Origin: Sporobolomyces roseus
Lineage: Eukaryota > Basidiomycota > Microbotryomycetes > Sporidiobolales > Sporidiobolaceae
Assembly (NCBI GenBank): GCA_016617785.1
Contig: JADILM010000009.1
Span: 1,054,001-1,118,000, forward strand
Direction of reading: 5' to 3'
Length of the DNA stretch: 64,000 nt
Shown here: positions 23,737 through 35,463 of the stretch, piece by piece
How the letters are laid out: each line of letters starts with the position of its first letter
Position numbering within the stretch: the first letter of the stretch is position 1
Notes under the pieces: model-generated
The model's input: the letters and a program-made list of their open reading frames with translations, nothing else
The model's database searches: none
Told to the model about the DNA's origin: nothing
Program-made: the position numbers and the translations under genes

Positions 23737-26179
23737 ATGCGCCTCACCCGATTAACGTCCCCTCTCTCACCCTTGCCCGATTCCGCCCCCTCATCTTCTC
23801 AGACCGATCCGACTCTCTCCTCCTCCAACTCTCAAGACTACGCTCTACAAGTGAAAGATTACATCCTGAATACGATGCAGAGGGAACTTGTAGTACAAGA
23901 TGGACAGTGGCCTGCTCCTTATCCTTATCCTCCTGACGATTCACCCGACAACGGAGGAAATGGAGGGTATCCCACTCAATTCCCATCACCTAGAAGAGAT
24001 AATGATGCTGTACGTCTCTCTCCCTTTGTCCTCGTAAATCAGATGGAGACTCACCCCCCCTTTACTCGAGGAATCAGACTTTAGCGATCGTAATCCCTTT
24101 GATCATCGTCCTGACTACTCTCCTATTCCTCATCTTCTTATTGATCATCTTGCTACTGAGGAGAAGAAGGGGAATCGAGTTGAGCGATGAAGGAGGTCCG
24201 ACAAATTTGGAGAGGGAGGATTTGGTTGATGGTGAAGGAGGATTCGAAGGGGTTGAAGCGAGATGGTTGGAGGAAGTAGACGAGGGGACTAGAATAGGTT
24301 ATCAACGAGGGAAAGGTGAGTCGACACTTCGAACGCTCCTACTCCGTGCGATTCCGTTCCTGAAGTAGGAAGTTGGCGTCGATCTCACAGATTGGCAAAC
24401 TCAATATCCACCCAACTCTCAACCTACTGAAATCACCTTATCCCAATTCCTCTCGATTCAAGAGAAAGGAGTTTCCGCTTGGTCTTTCGAACCCGATTAC
24501 GAATCGAACCCAGCTCTAATCGTCCAATCTCGAACCGAAATCACTTTCCTCTCTGACGGATTCGGAATGGCTCCTGAAGAAGGTGGTGGATGTTGCGTGC
24601 AGAGTAACTTGCCATTGCCGAAATTGAACGAGGTGTATTATTGGGAGTGTAAAATGTTTGAGAAACCTATGGGGACGAATATTTCAATTGGATTGGCGAC
24701 TAAACCTTATCCTAGTTTCAGGTTACCAGGTGAGTCGAAAACGTTCATCCCTATCAGTATCTAACGGTGCTGATAACGATGCCTCGATCGATTCTCACAG
24801 GTTGGAATCGATTCTCAGTTGGATACCATTCATCAGACGGTTTCAAATCTCACAATTTCCCTTTCACCTCGACCTCCTACGGCCCCCCTTTACTCGAAGG
24901 CGACACCCTCGGAGTCGGGTACCGCCCACGAACAGGAACAGTGTTCTTCACTCGAAACGGCAAGAAACTAGAGGACGCTTTCATCGGATTCAACAAGCAC
25001 AACTTGTTCCCTACAGTAGGAGCCGATTCCGCCTGTTCCATTCATGTCAATTTAGGTCAAGCAGGATTCGTATTCATCGAAGCGAACGTCAAGAAATGGG
25101 GTTTAGCACCTATGATGGGAACTTTAGCACCTCCTCCAGCTTACGGAAGTGAGAGGGGTTCAATACTACTCGAATCGGCAGGTACTTCAAACCCTTCTCC
25201 ACCTACTCGAAGACCACCTCCTTCTTCTTCACGTCTCCTCCCTCATGCTCCACCAACAAATTCGACCTCTTCGAGATCAAGACATCGAAATCGACGACTC
25301 GACGCCCCATCCACCTCTTCTCTCCCTCCTACAGCAGCAGGTGCCGCATCCGCACTCGCATCGCCTTCCCAACCCATCAGACCCTCACCACTTCGTCATT
25401 CACGACACGCCTCGAACCTCTCCACCACCAGCTCATCCACCAACGCCCTTCCCTCTCCCTCTTCCCACTCCCCCTCCCACTCAGCCGGCTCAGAACACTT
25501 GGAAGAAGATGGTGATGAAGAAGGGATTCATAACCCCCCAACTCCAGGTCTACTCGATATCTCCTTGCACTCAATTCATCGATTCCCGAATCGACCCGAA
25601 GATGACTCTGACTCTGAAGAGAGGGAGAGGAGTGAGGAAGGAAGTGAGAGTGGAGAGGAAGAGTTGTTGGAACCGGAGAGGAATTTGGAACAAAGGTTAT
25701 TGAGGGAAGTTGCGAGAGAACGAGGAGAGACTGAAAGTACTCGAAGTGTGTCTCCTCCGGCATATCATCCAATCGATCCACATGTACGTATCTCTCTCTC
25801 TCCTCCCTTTCTACCTCAACTTTCTTGCTACGAAAAAAACTTTACTTGACAAAGTTGTTTTTCACATTAGATGTATGCTCCGGGAGTAGCGGAAACCATC
25901 TTAGAAGATGCATTCTCCTCCCCCTCCTCTTCTTCTCACACTCATCATTCACCACGCACCTCTACTCAACCTCAAGCTTCCTCTTCATCAGGTTCATTCC
26001 TAGCTCAACTCGGATTCGGGTCGAGTGGTTCGAGTCCTGGGAGTCCAGCTGGGAGGGGTTATGAGAATCGGACGGGAAGAGGAGGGGTAGGGAATGTTAG
26101 TGGTGTACAGAGTGGAGGAGCGGAGGGACAGGGGAGTTGGTTTGGTTGGTTGAATGGGAATAATCAAAACTCGACCTAA
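23737..26179 (+). CDS. SSH4: SPRY-domain endosomal adaptor, SSH4/EAR1 family
   Basis: Five exons (23737-24009, 24078-24315, 24373-24729, 24801-25783, 25871-26179) encode 628 residues. A single membrane span (AIVIPLIIVLTTLLFLIF..., starting at exon 2) is followed by a SPRY domain (about 190-350) with YWECKMFEKP, IGLATKPYP, SVGYHSSDGF and GYRPRTGTVFFTRNG. The C-terminal half is Ser/Pro-rich and contains two PPxY motifs, both PPAY (in LAPPPAYGS and SVSPPAYHP), expected to bind the WW domains of the Rsp5 ubiquitin ligase. By family it sorts membrane cargo at endosomes and the vacuole. The exon 3 acceptor is the later AAG (24370-24372), because only that keeps the frame. Confidence 0.9.
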
Positions 26180-26743
26180 AAACCCTCCTCGCTCTTCACC
26201 ACCTTTCTTTTGTCTCGTCTTTCGTCTCATCGACGCCTTGTTGTCACTACACTACTCTCTACCCTGCTCTCTACATCACTATCCTTTACTTGCTCGCTAT
26301 ATTTCTCTTGCCTTTTCGCCATTTTTTTTCATTCCTTGTAGCTTCCTCTCTCTTTCTCAGGGTCACTATCGGTTCTCATGCTTTCTCTACTCGCTACACT
26401 ATCACTCTCTCTTCATAGCCCTTTCGTGTCTTTCTATCACTCTCCCCTCTGTTTCTGACTGAACACTTGTTGCAACCTCAATTCTCTCTCATTCTCAAGC
26501 TCCTCAAGAAGTACTTTTGAGACTGTTTTGATTCTGGGCATTCATTTCTACTTGGTGGTTTGAACTACTCGTATTCGGAGGAAAAGGGAACAGGAAAAGG
26601 AGGGGGGAACGAACAGAAAAGAGAGAAAAAGAAAGAAAAGTCATATTCACTGATTTGTAACTCGAACTTTATTCAAAAGGGAGGGTAGGAAAGCATGTAT
26701 GTATGAAAAGGGGATAAGCGTAGAAGAGGAAAAGGCGTCGTGT
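26180..26743. other. Intergenic, convergent 3' ends
   Basis: This is CT-rich sequence between two convergent genes, presumably both 3' UTRs. I see no reading frame worth calling. Confidence 0.6.
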
Positions 26744-27750
26744 TTACAGCTTGAAGTTTGATTGGAATTCGGTACGATCGTATTTAACGAGTCTGTACAT
26801 TCCGGTCCCTCTTCAGCAACATCTTCCGATGAGAGATCAAGAGGAAGATGTATACGTACTTGAGAGCGGCATCATCCGAAAAGAAGTAAACTCTACCAGG
26901 ACTAATAACTTTGACTCTACTACTCGGTAATCCTTCCTCTGGGTGATCCAAAACTTTCTGCATAATCTCTTGTTTCCCTTCTCCGGTTGAAACGAACGCT
27001 ACTCTGTGAGCGTGGTTCAAGACTGGGTAGGTCAAAGTGATTCGGATTGGAGGAGGTTTGGGGGAGTCGTCGAGCCAGGCAACCCAACCATCTTGTTCTT
27101 GAAGAAGAGGGTGACCGGGGAAGAGGGAACACGTGTGTCCATCAGGTCTAACGTCTCATTCCCGTTAGCGAGTTGAAGAGAGAGAGAAGGGAGGAGAGAA
27201 CTGACCCAATTCCGAGTAAGATTAAATCGAATCTAGGGAAAGCGATAGAACTAGATCCAACGAAAGCAGCGACCAATTGTTTCTCGTAATCATCTGCTAC
27301 GGCTTCAGGATCGTCGAGTTTGGTAGTATCGATGACATGAATGTTTTGTCTTGGGATTGGAACTTTTGAGAACAAGTGTTCGTCGTTCAAAGCAAAGTTT
27401 GAATCTTCGTGATCTAATGGTACTACACGTTCATCCGCAAAGAAGATCTCCCTATTCACTTGAACTCGTCAGTATAGAAGGGAGTGGAGACGGGAAGGGA
27501 AGGGAAGGGAGAGAGAGACTGACCATTTGTCCCAGGAAACATCTTTACGTTCAATCAAGTTCTTTCCGAGCACTTTAGGGAGACTACCACCTGAGATTGC
27601 GAGTTTGAAGGTTGATCCAGGGTTCTTCTTGAATGCTTCATCCTGAGCGGCGAGTACGAATGATGCTAAACCTTCTGACAAAGTATCGGTTGAGTCGAAT
27701 CCGTAGAGGACTGGCGCGGTGGCTTTCTTGGAAGGTGCTTCTTCTGACAT
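26744..27750 (-). CDS. 6-phosphogluconolactonase, with a one-base frameshift in exon 3
   Basis: This enzyme hydrolyses 6-phosphogluconolactone in the oxidative pentose phosphate pathway and makes NADPH production run forward. The exons are 27750-27524, 27451-27206, 27148-26860 and 26810-26744. Motifs present are [29 protein letters not shown] and [20 protein letters not shown]. The last of these crosses a run of five G (top strand, 27117-27121) where four would keep frame. As read, the frame breaks between LFP and GHP, both of which are conserved. With one base removed, the four exons give 275 residues, the normal length, ending [12 protein letters not shown]. An assembly error in the homopolymer is the simplest cause; a real null allele is possible. 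Confidence 0.88.
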
Positions 27751-28116
27751 GCTACTAGTGTGACTGGAGTGGAGTGTAGTTGAGAGGAGAGAGTTGAAAG
27801 AGTGATCAAGATGAGAGATGAGCTGTCAACGAGGAACCGAGTCTATGAGTCTAGCTGTACTGTAGAATGGTAGTCTAGTCCATTCGCTCACTGTTCTCTG
27901 AAGTTGGTTCTGTGTGGTAGAAGTGGAGAGGTGTGTTGTCTCTCTCTCATTCTTTCGCTTGCCGAGATTTCTCGAAAATTTGGTCATTTTTCGCTAGTCT
28001 CTCTCTGCGGGGCTCGCTTTCCATTCACGTGGAGAAGACAGAGAGAGACAAGATTACAAGCAAGTAAATGTAACGCGCGGAAAACAAAAGCGACCAAAAA
28101 AAAAGGAGAGAGAACT
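27751..28116. other. Intergenic: lactonase promoter and SNF2 3' flank
   Basis: No gene is supported here. A Leu-rich top-strand frame from about 27.9 kb into the SNF2 gene is the antisense of Gln repeats. Confidence 0.6.
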
Positions 28117-31100
28117 CTAACGAGGTTGCTGGTAGAATTGCTGACCTTGCTGAGGAGGAGGTGGAGGAGGGTGCTGAGCGTAGCCACCATACTGCTGCTG
28201 TTGTTGATGTTGTTGTTGCTGCTGTTGAGCGTGGTGAGCTTGGGCTTGTTGCGCTTGCATCATTTGTGATTGAGCCTGGAGAACTGCGAGTGGTTGTCCG
28301 TTGTAGACGAGTTTACTCCAGGCTTGATCGAATACTTGTCGAAGAAGAATCGTGTCTTGATAGACGATCTATCGTAGAGGGGGAGGGAGAGATCAGTCGA
28401 GTTCGAGAGGAAAGAGAGGGGAAGAAAAGCGGGAACTTACACTTCCTTCGTCGTTCTGTATCAGAGTGAAGGGGTAAACGAGTCAGCGATAGTGAGGAGG
28501 GCGGTAAAGATGAGGTAAAGCATACGTAAGTCATAGCGTTTTGAAGCATGAGGTAGATATCGGCAGCGAAAGCGTTACAATCAGGATACAATCCTTTCCC
28601 AATCTTCTTCTTGATCTCTTTCAAGGACTGTACAGATCCGAACGACCTCGTACTTTAGCTGCAATTGCTGAGGAGTACGAGAGAGATGGGTGAACGTACG
28701 ATAGGGTTTCGAATCAAGAGGTAATAATCTGCGTAATCTCGTTTGTTCGGCAACTCGTTGAACAGACCAGTGCATTGATGTCCATAATTCGGCTGTATTT
28801 CACACTCCCTTGAGATCAGCACAAGGCAGCGGCGATATCAAGAGAGAGACAGAGCGTACATTATCGAGGTTCTCCATTTCCGTCAAGATTTGTTCAAAGC
28901 AGATTGCGAGTTGTTGTTGATAAGGCGAAAGTTGCGTCTTTCTCCTCTTCTACTCGCGAGCACAATCAGAGCCGTCAGTCACAGCTCAGACTTGTAAGCA
29001 ATAGTGAACAGCTAGAACTTACTCCACCTCCCGCTGAACTTCCCGCATCCTCTTCACCTCTCGCTCTCTTCTTCGAGTCTTCCTCACCAGAACTGAATCC
29101 ACTCTCACTAGCCTTGACGGACGCCGCTCGCTGTACGTTCCTCCTTGCCCCTCTAGTCTTCTTCGAATCATCTTCCTCATCCTCCATAGTCTACACCCAA
29201 CAGCCTACGTCAGCTCTTATCTCAAAGGCTGAGAAGAAGGAAAGAGAGCGTACTTGTAACCATTGTTCTTCAGACATTCCATCATCGTAAGTAACCGCAG
29301 TTCTCCTCCTCGTCGAACCTTCAGGTTGTTCATCGGGTTCGACGACGGCTTTCGCATGTTCCATTCTATACACTTCCGGTAACTCCCATTCCTGAATCAA
29401 TCGTTCAGGGCTGTATCCTCGAACTTTCGACTATCAGCTCCCCGTTTCATGTTCCGAAGAAATAGATCGAAGAAAGTAGAGAACGTACAATTTCCCGGTA
29501 TTCCCAGCTGCGACCCAAGCACCTTCCTCAGCTCTACGACGATCGATATCCATTTGACGGAACAGTGCGCGTTCTTCTTCAGTTCTCGCGATCGCTTCAT
29601 TAAGAATATCCGCTTCATCCGCATCATCATCATCTTCTTTTTCTTCATCATCAGCTTCCAACAACGCTCGCTGTACATCACTCATTTCTTCTATCAGTAC
29701 CTCGTGATTGAGTGAGATAGAGGGAAAGTGAGAGCGTACGAGGAAAGCATCACGTTCTTCAGCAGTCGACTTGTTATCGTATCGACCAGCTTGAATAATC
29801 TTTTTATCCATCTCAATCTTCTTCGCTGCTCCAGCCATAACGTGTTCTTCAACCGACCTCTCGGTGACTAACCTCAAGATTCGAACTTCTTTCTTTTGTC
29901 CAATACGCTATTGTTTTCAACCCTCTCACTCTTTCATCAGCTACAAGATCGGAAGAGAGAGAATGAGGGAGATAGACTTACATGAGCACGATCCTGAGCC
30001 TGTAAATCTTGATGAGGGTTCCAATCCGAATCGAAAATAATAACCGTATCAGCCGTTTGCAAGTTCAAACCCAACCCTCCCGCCCGAGTAGACAAGATAA
30101 AGATTGGGTATTTCGAGTTTGGTTCGTTGAAGAGTTTGAGTAACATTGATCGATCTTCATGTTTCGTCGTACCGTCCAATCTCAAATGTTCGATTCGACG
30201 GAAATTCAAGTAATCTTCAAAGATGGTCATTACCGTCTATTTTGATCACCTCTCGAAACATCGTTTTAGTAGGCGGAAGGAGTGGAGAGGGAGAGGAGGG
30301 AGACTTTACGGTCATTTGGAAGAACATTAACACTCGATGACCGGTTGCGAAAAGTTTAGGGAGGATTCGATCGAGAAGTTCAAACTTTCCTGCTACTCGG
30401 TACAAGGTCGCGTTGTTGAGTCCGGTAGGATCGATCGATCTTTCTACTGCTTCGAAACAGAAAGGATGATTACAGATCTGAACACACTCGCTCAATCATC
30501 TCATCAGCTCCTCTTCTCGGCATCGAAAGTGAGGGAGAAGTGAGAGTGCTCACCTTTCGTAACTGCATGATTTGATTCTGTAACCCTCTAATACCAGTCG
30601 CTTTCTTCTTTCCTTCCTCCTCTTTCCCCATATCAGTAAAGATCATTCCATGTTCCTTAATCTGTCTCGTCAACTTCAACTGCAAGCTACTCATTCGACA
30701 CTTGATAACCCTCTCGACCTTATCCGGTAAATCACTCTCTACATCCTTCTTCAACCTCCTCAACAAGAATGGTCGAAGAACTTTGTGGAGACGTCGAATG
30801 ATGAGGAGGGATTCTTCTTCATTGATTTCAATCTTGTCTTGTCCTCCAGTGTTGGCGAAAGGTGCGTTGAACCATTCGTCGAAGGATTTGACGGATCCGA
30901 AAATCTTGGGGAGAACGAAATTGAGTAGAGCCCATAATTCTGGAAGATTGTTCTGTAGCAGAAACACGATCAACTCATCAGCTCCGATTCGAGGAGTAGA
31001 TGAGAGGAATTTCTGCTTACTTGTAAAGGAGTACCGGTCAAGATCAATCGATACCTCGAAGAATAATAAGTCGTCAAAGTCAAACTCAATTTACTTTCTG

Positions 31101-33409
31101 CATTCTTCATCCTATGTCCTTCATCAATAATCATATGCAACCATTTAATTTTTGCCAACAATGGTCGATCTTTAATGATATACTCATAAGTCGTTAAAAG
31201 GACTTGAAAATTCCCTTGACGAATCTCCCATTGAGCAGATTTACGTTGAGTTGGAGTTCCTTTGTAAGAGACGACTCGAACTGAAGGTGCCCATCGTTCG
31301 AATTCTGAGATCCAATTTGGCATGGTTGAGAGAGGGACGATGACTAGGTAAGGACCAGGTTGTTGTTTGTGTTCGATGAGGTAGGTGATTAGGGCGAGAG
31401 TTTGAACCGTTTTACCCAAACCCTAACATTAATTCCCTCTCTATATCAGTGCACATCCTCATTCGTCGTGAGAGAGAGAGAGAGAGAAGGAGCTCACCAT
31501 CTCATCTGCGAGGATACCGTTGACATGATTATTATAAAGTGAAACCATCCACTCCAAACCTTTAATCTGATAACCCTTCAACTCCCCTCCAACCAATATA
31601 CTAGGTTGTTTATCAACTGACTCCTTGATCTTGTGCGCAACATTATAATAATCTACTTTATCCTTATCTTTCTTCCTCTCTTGATCCTCCTCATCGAAAA
31701 CTGGTTGCGCACCAAACCTACTCTCATCTACGACTTCTGGTTCCTCCTCTTGAGGTGGTGGAGCGTCTGCTGAAGAAGGTTGTCCATTCGCAGCTTGTTC
31801 GAGTTGAATCGCATCGTTTTGTTGGTTTGCGACTGCGGTAGCGAGGGAATCCAAGAATGAATCGGTTTGTCTCAACAAGTGAGTGATACGAGTATCTTTA
31901 GCAGTATCGATAAGTTTGAGGTAACCTTCTTCATCATCCGCCCTCAAAGCCTTCAAACGTTCTTTACTAACCCTTTCAACCCTCTTCGCTTCCTCCTTTT
32001 CAGCATCTCCATGAAACTTCGACAAACTTTTCCCCAACTTGATGAATTTCGCTTGATGGGATCTATGAGCAGTACCCAATTTCTCTCCGTGTACTACAAT
32101 CTCCTGTAAATGATCCAAATGTTTCTGTTTCGCTCGTCGTTCTCGATCCAATTTTTGTTTCTTTTCCAATTGTTCAGTCATTCTTGCGTCACGAACTGTT
32201 TGTTTTCGAGTACGACGGAATAAGGTTCGATCCATTGGAAGGAGGAGAGAGGTCGAGGGTTGGAGGGAGGTTACGAGGGATTCTCGAAGTTGTCGTTGAC
32301 GAGAGAGGAGGTTTAAGGATTTCAATTCGATCAAGGCTCGGATCTTTGCTGAGGCGAGGGAAGAATCGGTTGAGGAGGAAGATGAAGAGTCGAGAGTGGA
32401 TAGGGAGGAAGAGAGGTCGATTTGAGAGAGATTTGAGGGGAGATCTTCGAGTTCCCGAATTCGTTGAGAAACGCGAGCTTCAATGTATCGATTCCTCTCC
32501 TCTAGTAACGTTTGAGCGTCGAGTCCTTTCGGTAGCATCGTGGGAACGAGGAGGGTTCTTCGATGAGCGGCACCGGTCGAAGAGGTAGCGAGGATTTGTC
32601 GGGGTTCGAGGAAAGAGTTGAAAGGGTATACGAGAGAGGATGGATCTTCTACTTCTTCTAAAGGAGGTTCGTTTGCTAATTGTCGTTCCTTCTCTTCTGA
32701 TGCAAGTTTCGATTCTTGTGCCGGGTCGAAATCTACTGAGAGAGTTTGAGATGTCGAAGTGGAATCGGGTAGGCGGGAAACGAATTTGACTGCTTCTGAA
32801 GGGGAGGAGAGGGCGGATTGGAGGGAGGTAGGGATGGGTTGGTTGCGAGAGAGGAGTTTGAATGCGATGATTTGACAGCGGAGGGATGCGGTTTGTTCTG
32901 GAGTGAAGGACACGATCGGAGGGGAAGGAGATCTAGAAGTGGAAGCTACTGGTGGTGTAGAAGCATCTCCGTTCTGTTGAGTCGAAGTGGAGGGAATAGC
33001 GTCTGAACTGGAATTGGAAGTCGAGTTTCCATTCGCTTGAGCTGAGGTTACTTTCTATGCGTCAGTCAGATACTCTGATAGTGCTGAGAGTGATAGTCGC
33101 ACCTTGTAACTGCATCTGTCTGTGTTGTTGAGCCCTCAATTGAAATCCCAACACGATTTTAGTCAATTGACCCAATTCCTGACTCCCTTCTACCGTATGA
33201 CCTTCATTCTTTAGTACTTGAATCCTACCTACATTCACCCGTTACATCAGCTCTCATTCAGAGTGTGTGGAGAGAGAGACGAAGAGAGAGTTACCGATGA
33301 TTTGTCTCAATCTCTCCTGAGTTTGAGGAGGGTAATTGAGTTGTTGCATTAATAGTTGTTGTTGTTGACTAAGTTGCTGACTAGCAGCACTTGTCCCCAA
33401 GCTAGCCAT
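28117..33409 (-). CDS. SNF2: SWI/SNF-family chromatin remodelling ATPase (SNF2/STH1)
   Basis: This is a multi-exon gene of about 16 exons. It starts at ATG 33409 ([12 protein letters not shown], Gln-rich) and ends at TAG 28119-28117. The order is: a QLQ motif ([20 protein letters not shown]), an HSA-like Arg/Lys-rich helix, an ATPase core with [18 protein letters not shown] and the DEGH box ([10 protein letters not shown]), and a helicase C lobe with [18 protein letters not shown]. Next come [11 protein letters not shown], an acidic stretch, and a C-terminal bromodomain (about 28.9-28.3 kb), then a Gln/Pro-rich tail. Clear joins include 33295/33228, 33103/33050, 31498/31422, 31021/30952, 30554/30477, 30310/30236 and 29982/29907. 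The join near 29.47 kb is uncertain. A 15-nt exon (28455-28441) lies in the bromodomain. It belongs to the BAF/RSC ATPase class; I cannot separate Snf2 from Sth1. Confidence 0.93.
28441..28455 (-). other. 15-nt microexon of the SNF2 gene
   Basis: This exon encodes N-D-E-G-S between a TACAG acceptor and a GTAAGT donor. It joins MTY and IVYQDT to complete the bromodomain stretch that corresponds to the usual TYN.EGS..Y pattern. Confidence 0.85.
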
Positions 33410-33520
33410 CCCTTGAAACTGGCGAGATGGGTAAAGTGAATCGTTTAGAGACAAACAAACGAGTTGAACCTCCTCTCTCTCTCTCCTACCACTCACTTGG
33501 CAAAGATCACTCTACAAAGG
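33410..33520. promoter_or_regulatory. Short divergent promoter, SNF2 versus unknown gene
   Basis: Only 111 bp separate the two start codons. The interval is CT-rich. The arrangement suggests a shared promoter, or 5' UTRs that overlap or contain upstream introns. Confidence 0.5.
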
Positions 33521-35220
33521 ATGTCTAATCGACCACGTAGAAGTGTAGCAGCTCCCAGGAAATATGAAGGATTTGAAACTTCCCTCTCCCCTCCTCCTCC
33601 ACCTCCCTCTCACCCCGCTCCTTCCAATCACTCAAACGCTTCCTCACCACTCTCAGATGCTCAAGATCTATCCCCTCCTCCACCACTTCCCATCTCCTTA
33701 CCACCAGCAGCTCAACTGAGTCAACAAGAAGAAGAAATCGAATCTAATTCACCCCCTCCCAAGAAGAGAGCCAAACCTTTTACCTCTACTAAACCTACTC
33801 CTACGAGATCACTACGAATCAAACCCCCTCAACCTCCTTCTGAACCCCAGCAACTTCCATCTCTCGATCCAATTCCCTCCACTTCGACTTCCGCTCCTCC
33901 TCCTTCTGCTTCCTTAGCAGCTCAACTCTTCCCTGAATCCGCCAACACACTTACTCTTCCCCCTCCCCCTCCCACACCCACGAAACCACCTGAACGAAAA
34001 GAACGTAAACCTAAAGTAACTTTGATGAAGAAGAAACCTAAAATTGTCGAATCCTCGGAAGAAGAAGAGTCTAGTGGTGGTGGAGATGGGGAATTCAGAC
34101 CTTCACCACCACATCTGATTCCTTCTTCCTCCTCTTCAGCTCTTCCAGCTTTACCACCCCTCAAGATAGGGAAAGACAAGATCAATCGAGAGAAAGGAGG
34201 GAAAGAATCAGATTCCTCCACTTCTACTTCTACGAGAACTCCTGTTTCAGCTTCATTTGAGAGGGATAGGAAAGGGAAAGGTAAAGAGAGGGTTAGGGAC
34301 GCATTCGAAAGTGATCGAGATTCAGTGAAAGATGGGGGAAGGGGTGGTGGACAGAGGAAGAGACCTAAGATTGAGGGGAATGGTATTAAAGAGGGAGGAT
34401 CAAGTATGGGAGGGGTGGGTACTCCGAGTAGTGGGACTCCAAGGGAAGGTGCAGGACGAGTGAAAGCTAGGATTACTAGTGAATTAGTTGGAGTTGGAGG
34501 AGAGAGGAAGGTTGGGACCCCGATTGGAGTAGGAGGGGAGGGAAAGAAAGTGGGAAGTGGAGTAGGAGGTGTTGGGGAGAAGAAGAAAGAAGCTGGAGGG
34601 TTTAGTTTATCTAGTTTCTTGACTGTATGTCTCTCTATTCTCTACTCTCGAGTAGACACGAAGGAAAGAAAGGGAGACTGATTGAATTTTTGAGGGTGAG
34701 TGTAGCAGAAGAAAGTCGCAAAGAAACCTACTGCTCCAGCACCACCGCCCCCTCCAACGCTCGTTCAAGATTCGAAACCATCTAAACCGTTCGTTCCCTT
34801 TTCATCTCTCCCTTCCCTCGCACAGACTCATCCCTTGTGATTGAGTAGTGTCGAGCCCGAAATCCCTTACGAAGAACGTCTACGTCTACTTCGTAAACAG
34901 CGTATCCAAGAGCGCGAGGCTCGAGAGGCATTAGAACGAAAGAATGCAGAAGGAAATATTGATTTATTTGAACAAGTTTCATTCATGAATCGCTACGAGG
35001 TACTTCTCTGTCTCTCCTCCCTTCCTTCTTCGAATCAGTGCTGATCCGTGTGTGTGACTTGGTGGTGTAGGTCGAGTTGAGGGAGAGGATGAATGATAGG
35101 ATTCGAAAGAGTATGAATCAGAGAGATAGTCAGGGTGAAGCGATACCACCGCTGCCGAGGATTGGACAGTTTGGGGGTGTTTTCAGTTGGTGGCCTAGGG
35201 ATCCCAGAGTCGATCCATGA
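33521..35220 (+). CDS. Unknown basic, low-complexity protein divergent from SNF2
   Basis: Four exons (33521-34624, 34709-34792, 34856-34999, 35071-35220) encode about 493 residues. The N-terminus RPRRSVAAPRKYEGFET is basic and followed by long Pro/Ser, Lys and Gly-rich tracts. The conserved-looking part is the C-terminus: IPYEERLRLLRKQRIQ, a charged helix, then RIGQFGGVFSWWPRDPRVDP. I do not recognise the family. Nuclear location is likely from the Lys/Arg clusters, and the head-to-head position with SNF2 makes a chromatin role a reasonable guess, no more. The exon 3 acceptor (CGAG, 34852-34855) was chosen because it keeps phase 0. Confidence 0.72.
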
Positions 35221-35463
35221 AAGAGCGTGTGAGGGTGAAAGGGAAGAGGAAGAAAGGGAGAGGAGGAAGAGCTTTACTTGAACTTGAACTGGAATCGACA
35301 ACGAAGCATGAGTGAAAGAATGTTGTTCTCTCGTACTCTCGGATTTGATCGAGCCTTTGAACGAGAGAAGCGGGAATCGAACGTAGTTTCCAAACGTTCC
35401 TTGCGAAGACTCATAATACACAACAAGCTTTTCCTTTTCCTATCGTTTCTTCTGACCCCTCAG

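Noticed and set aside
25377..25781. Long antisense frame across SSH4 exon 4
   Set aside because: It is the mirror of Ser/Pro-rich codons of the real exon.
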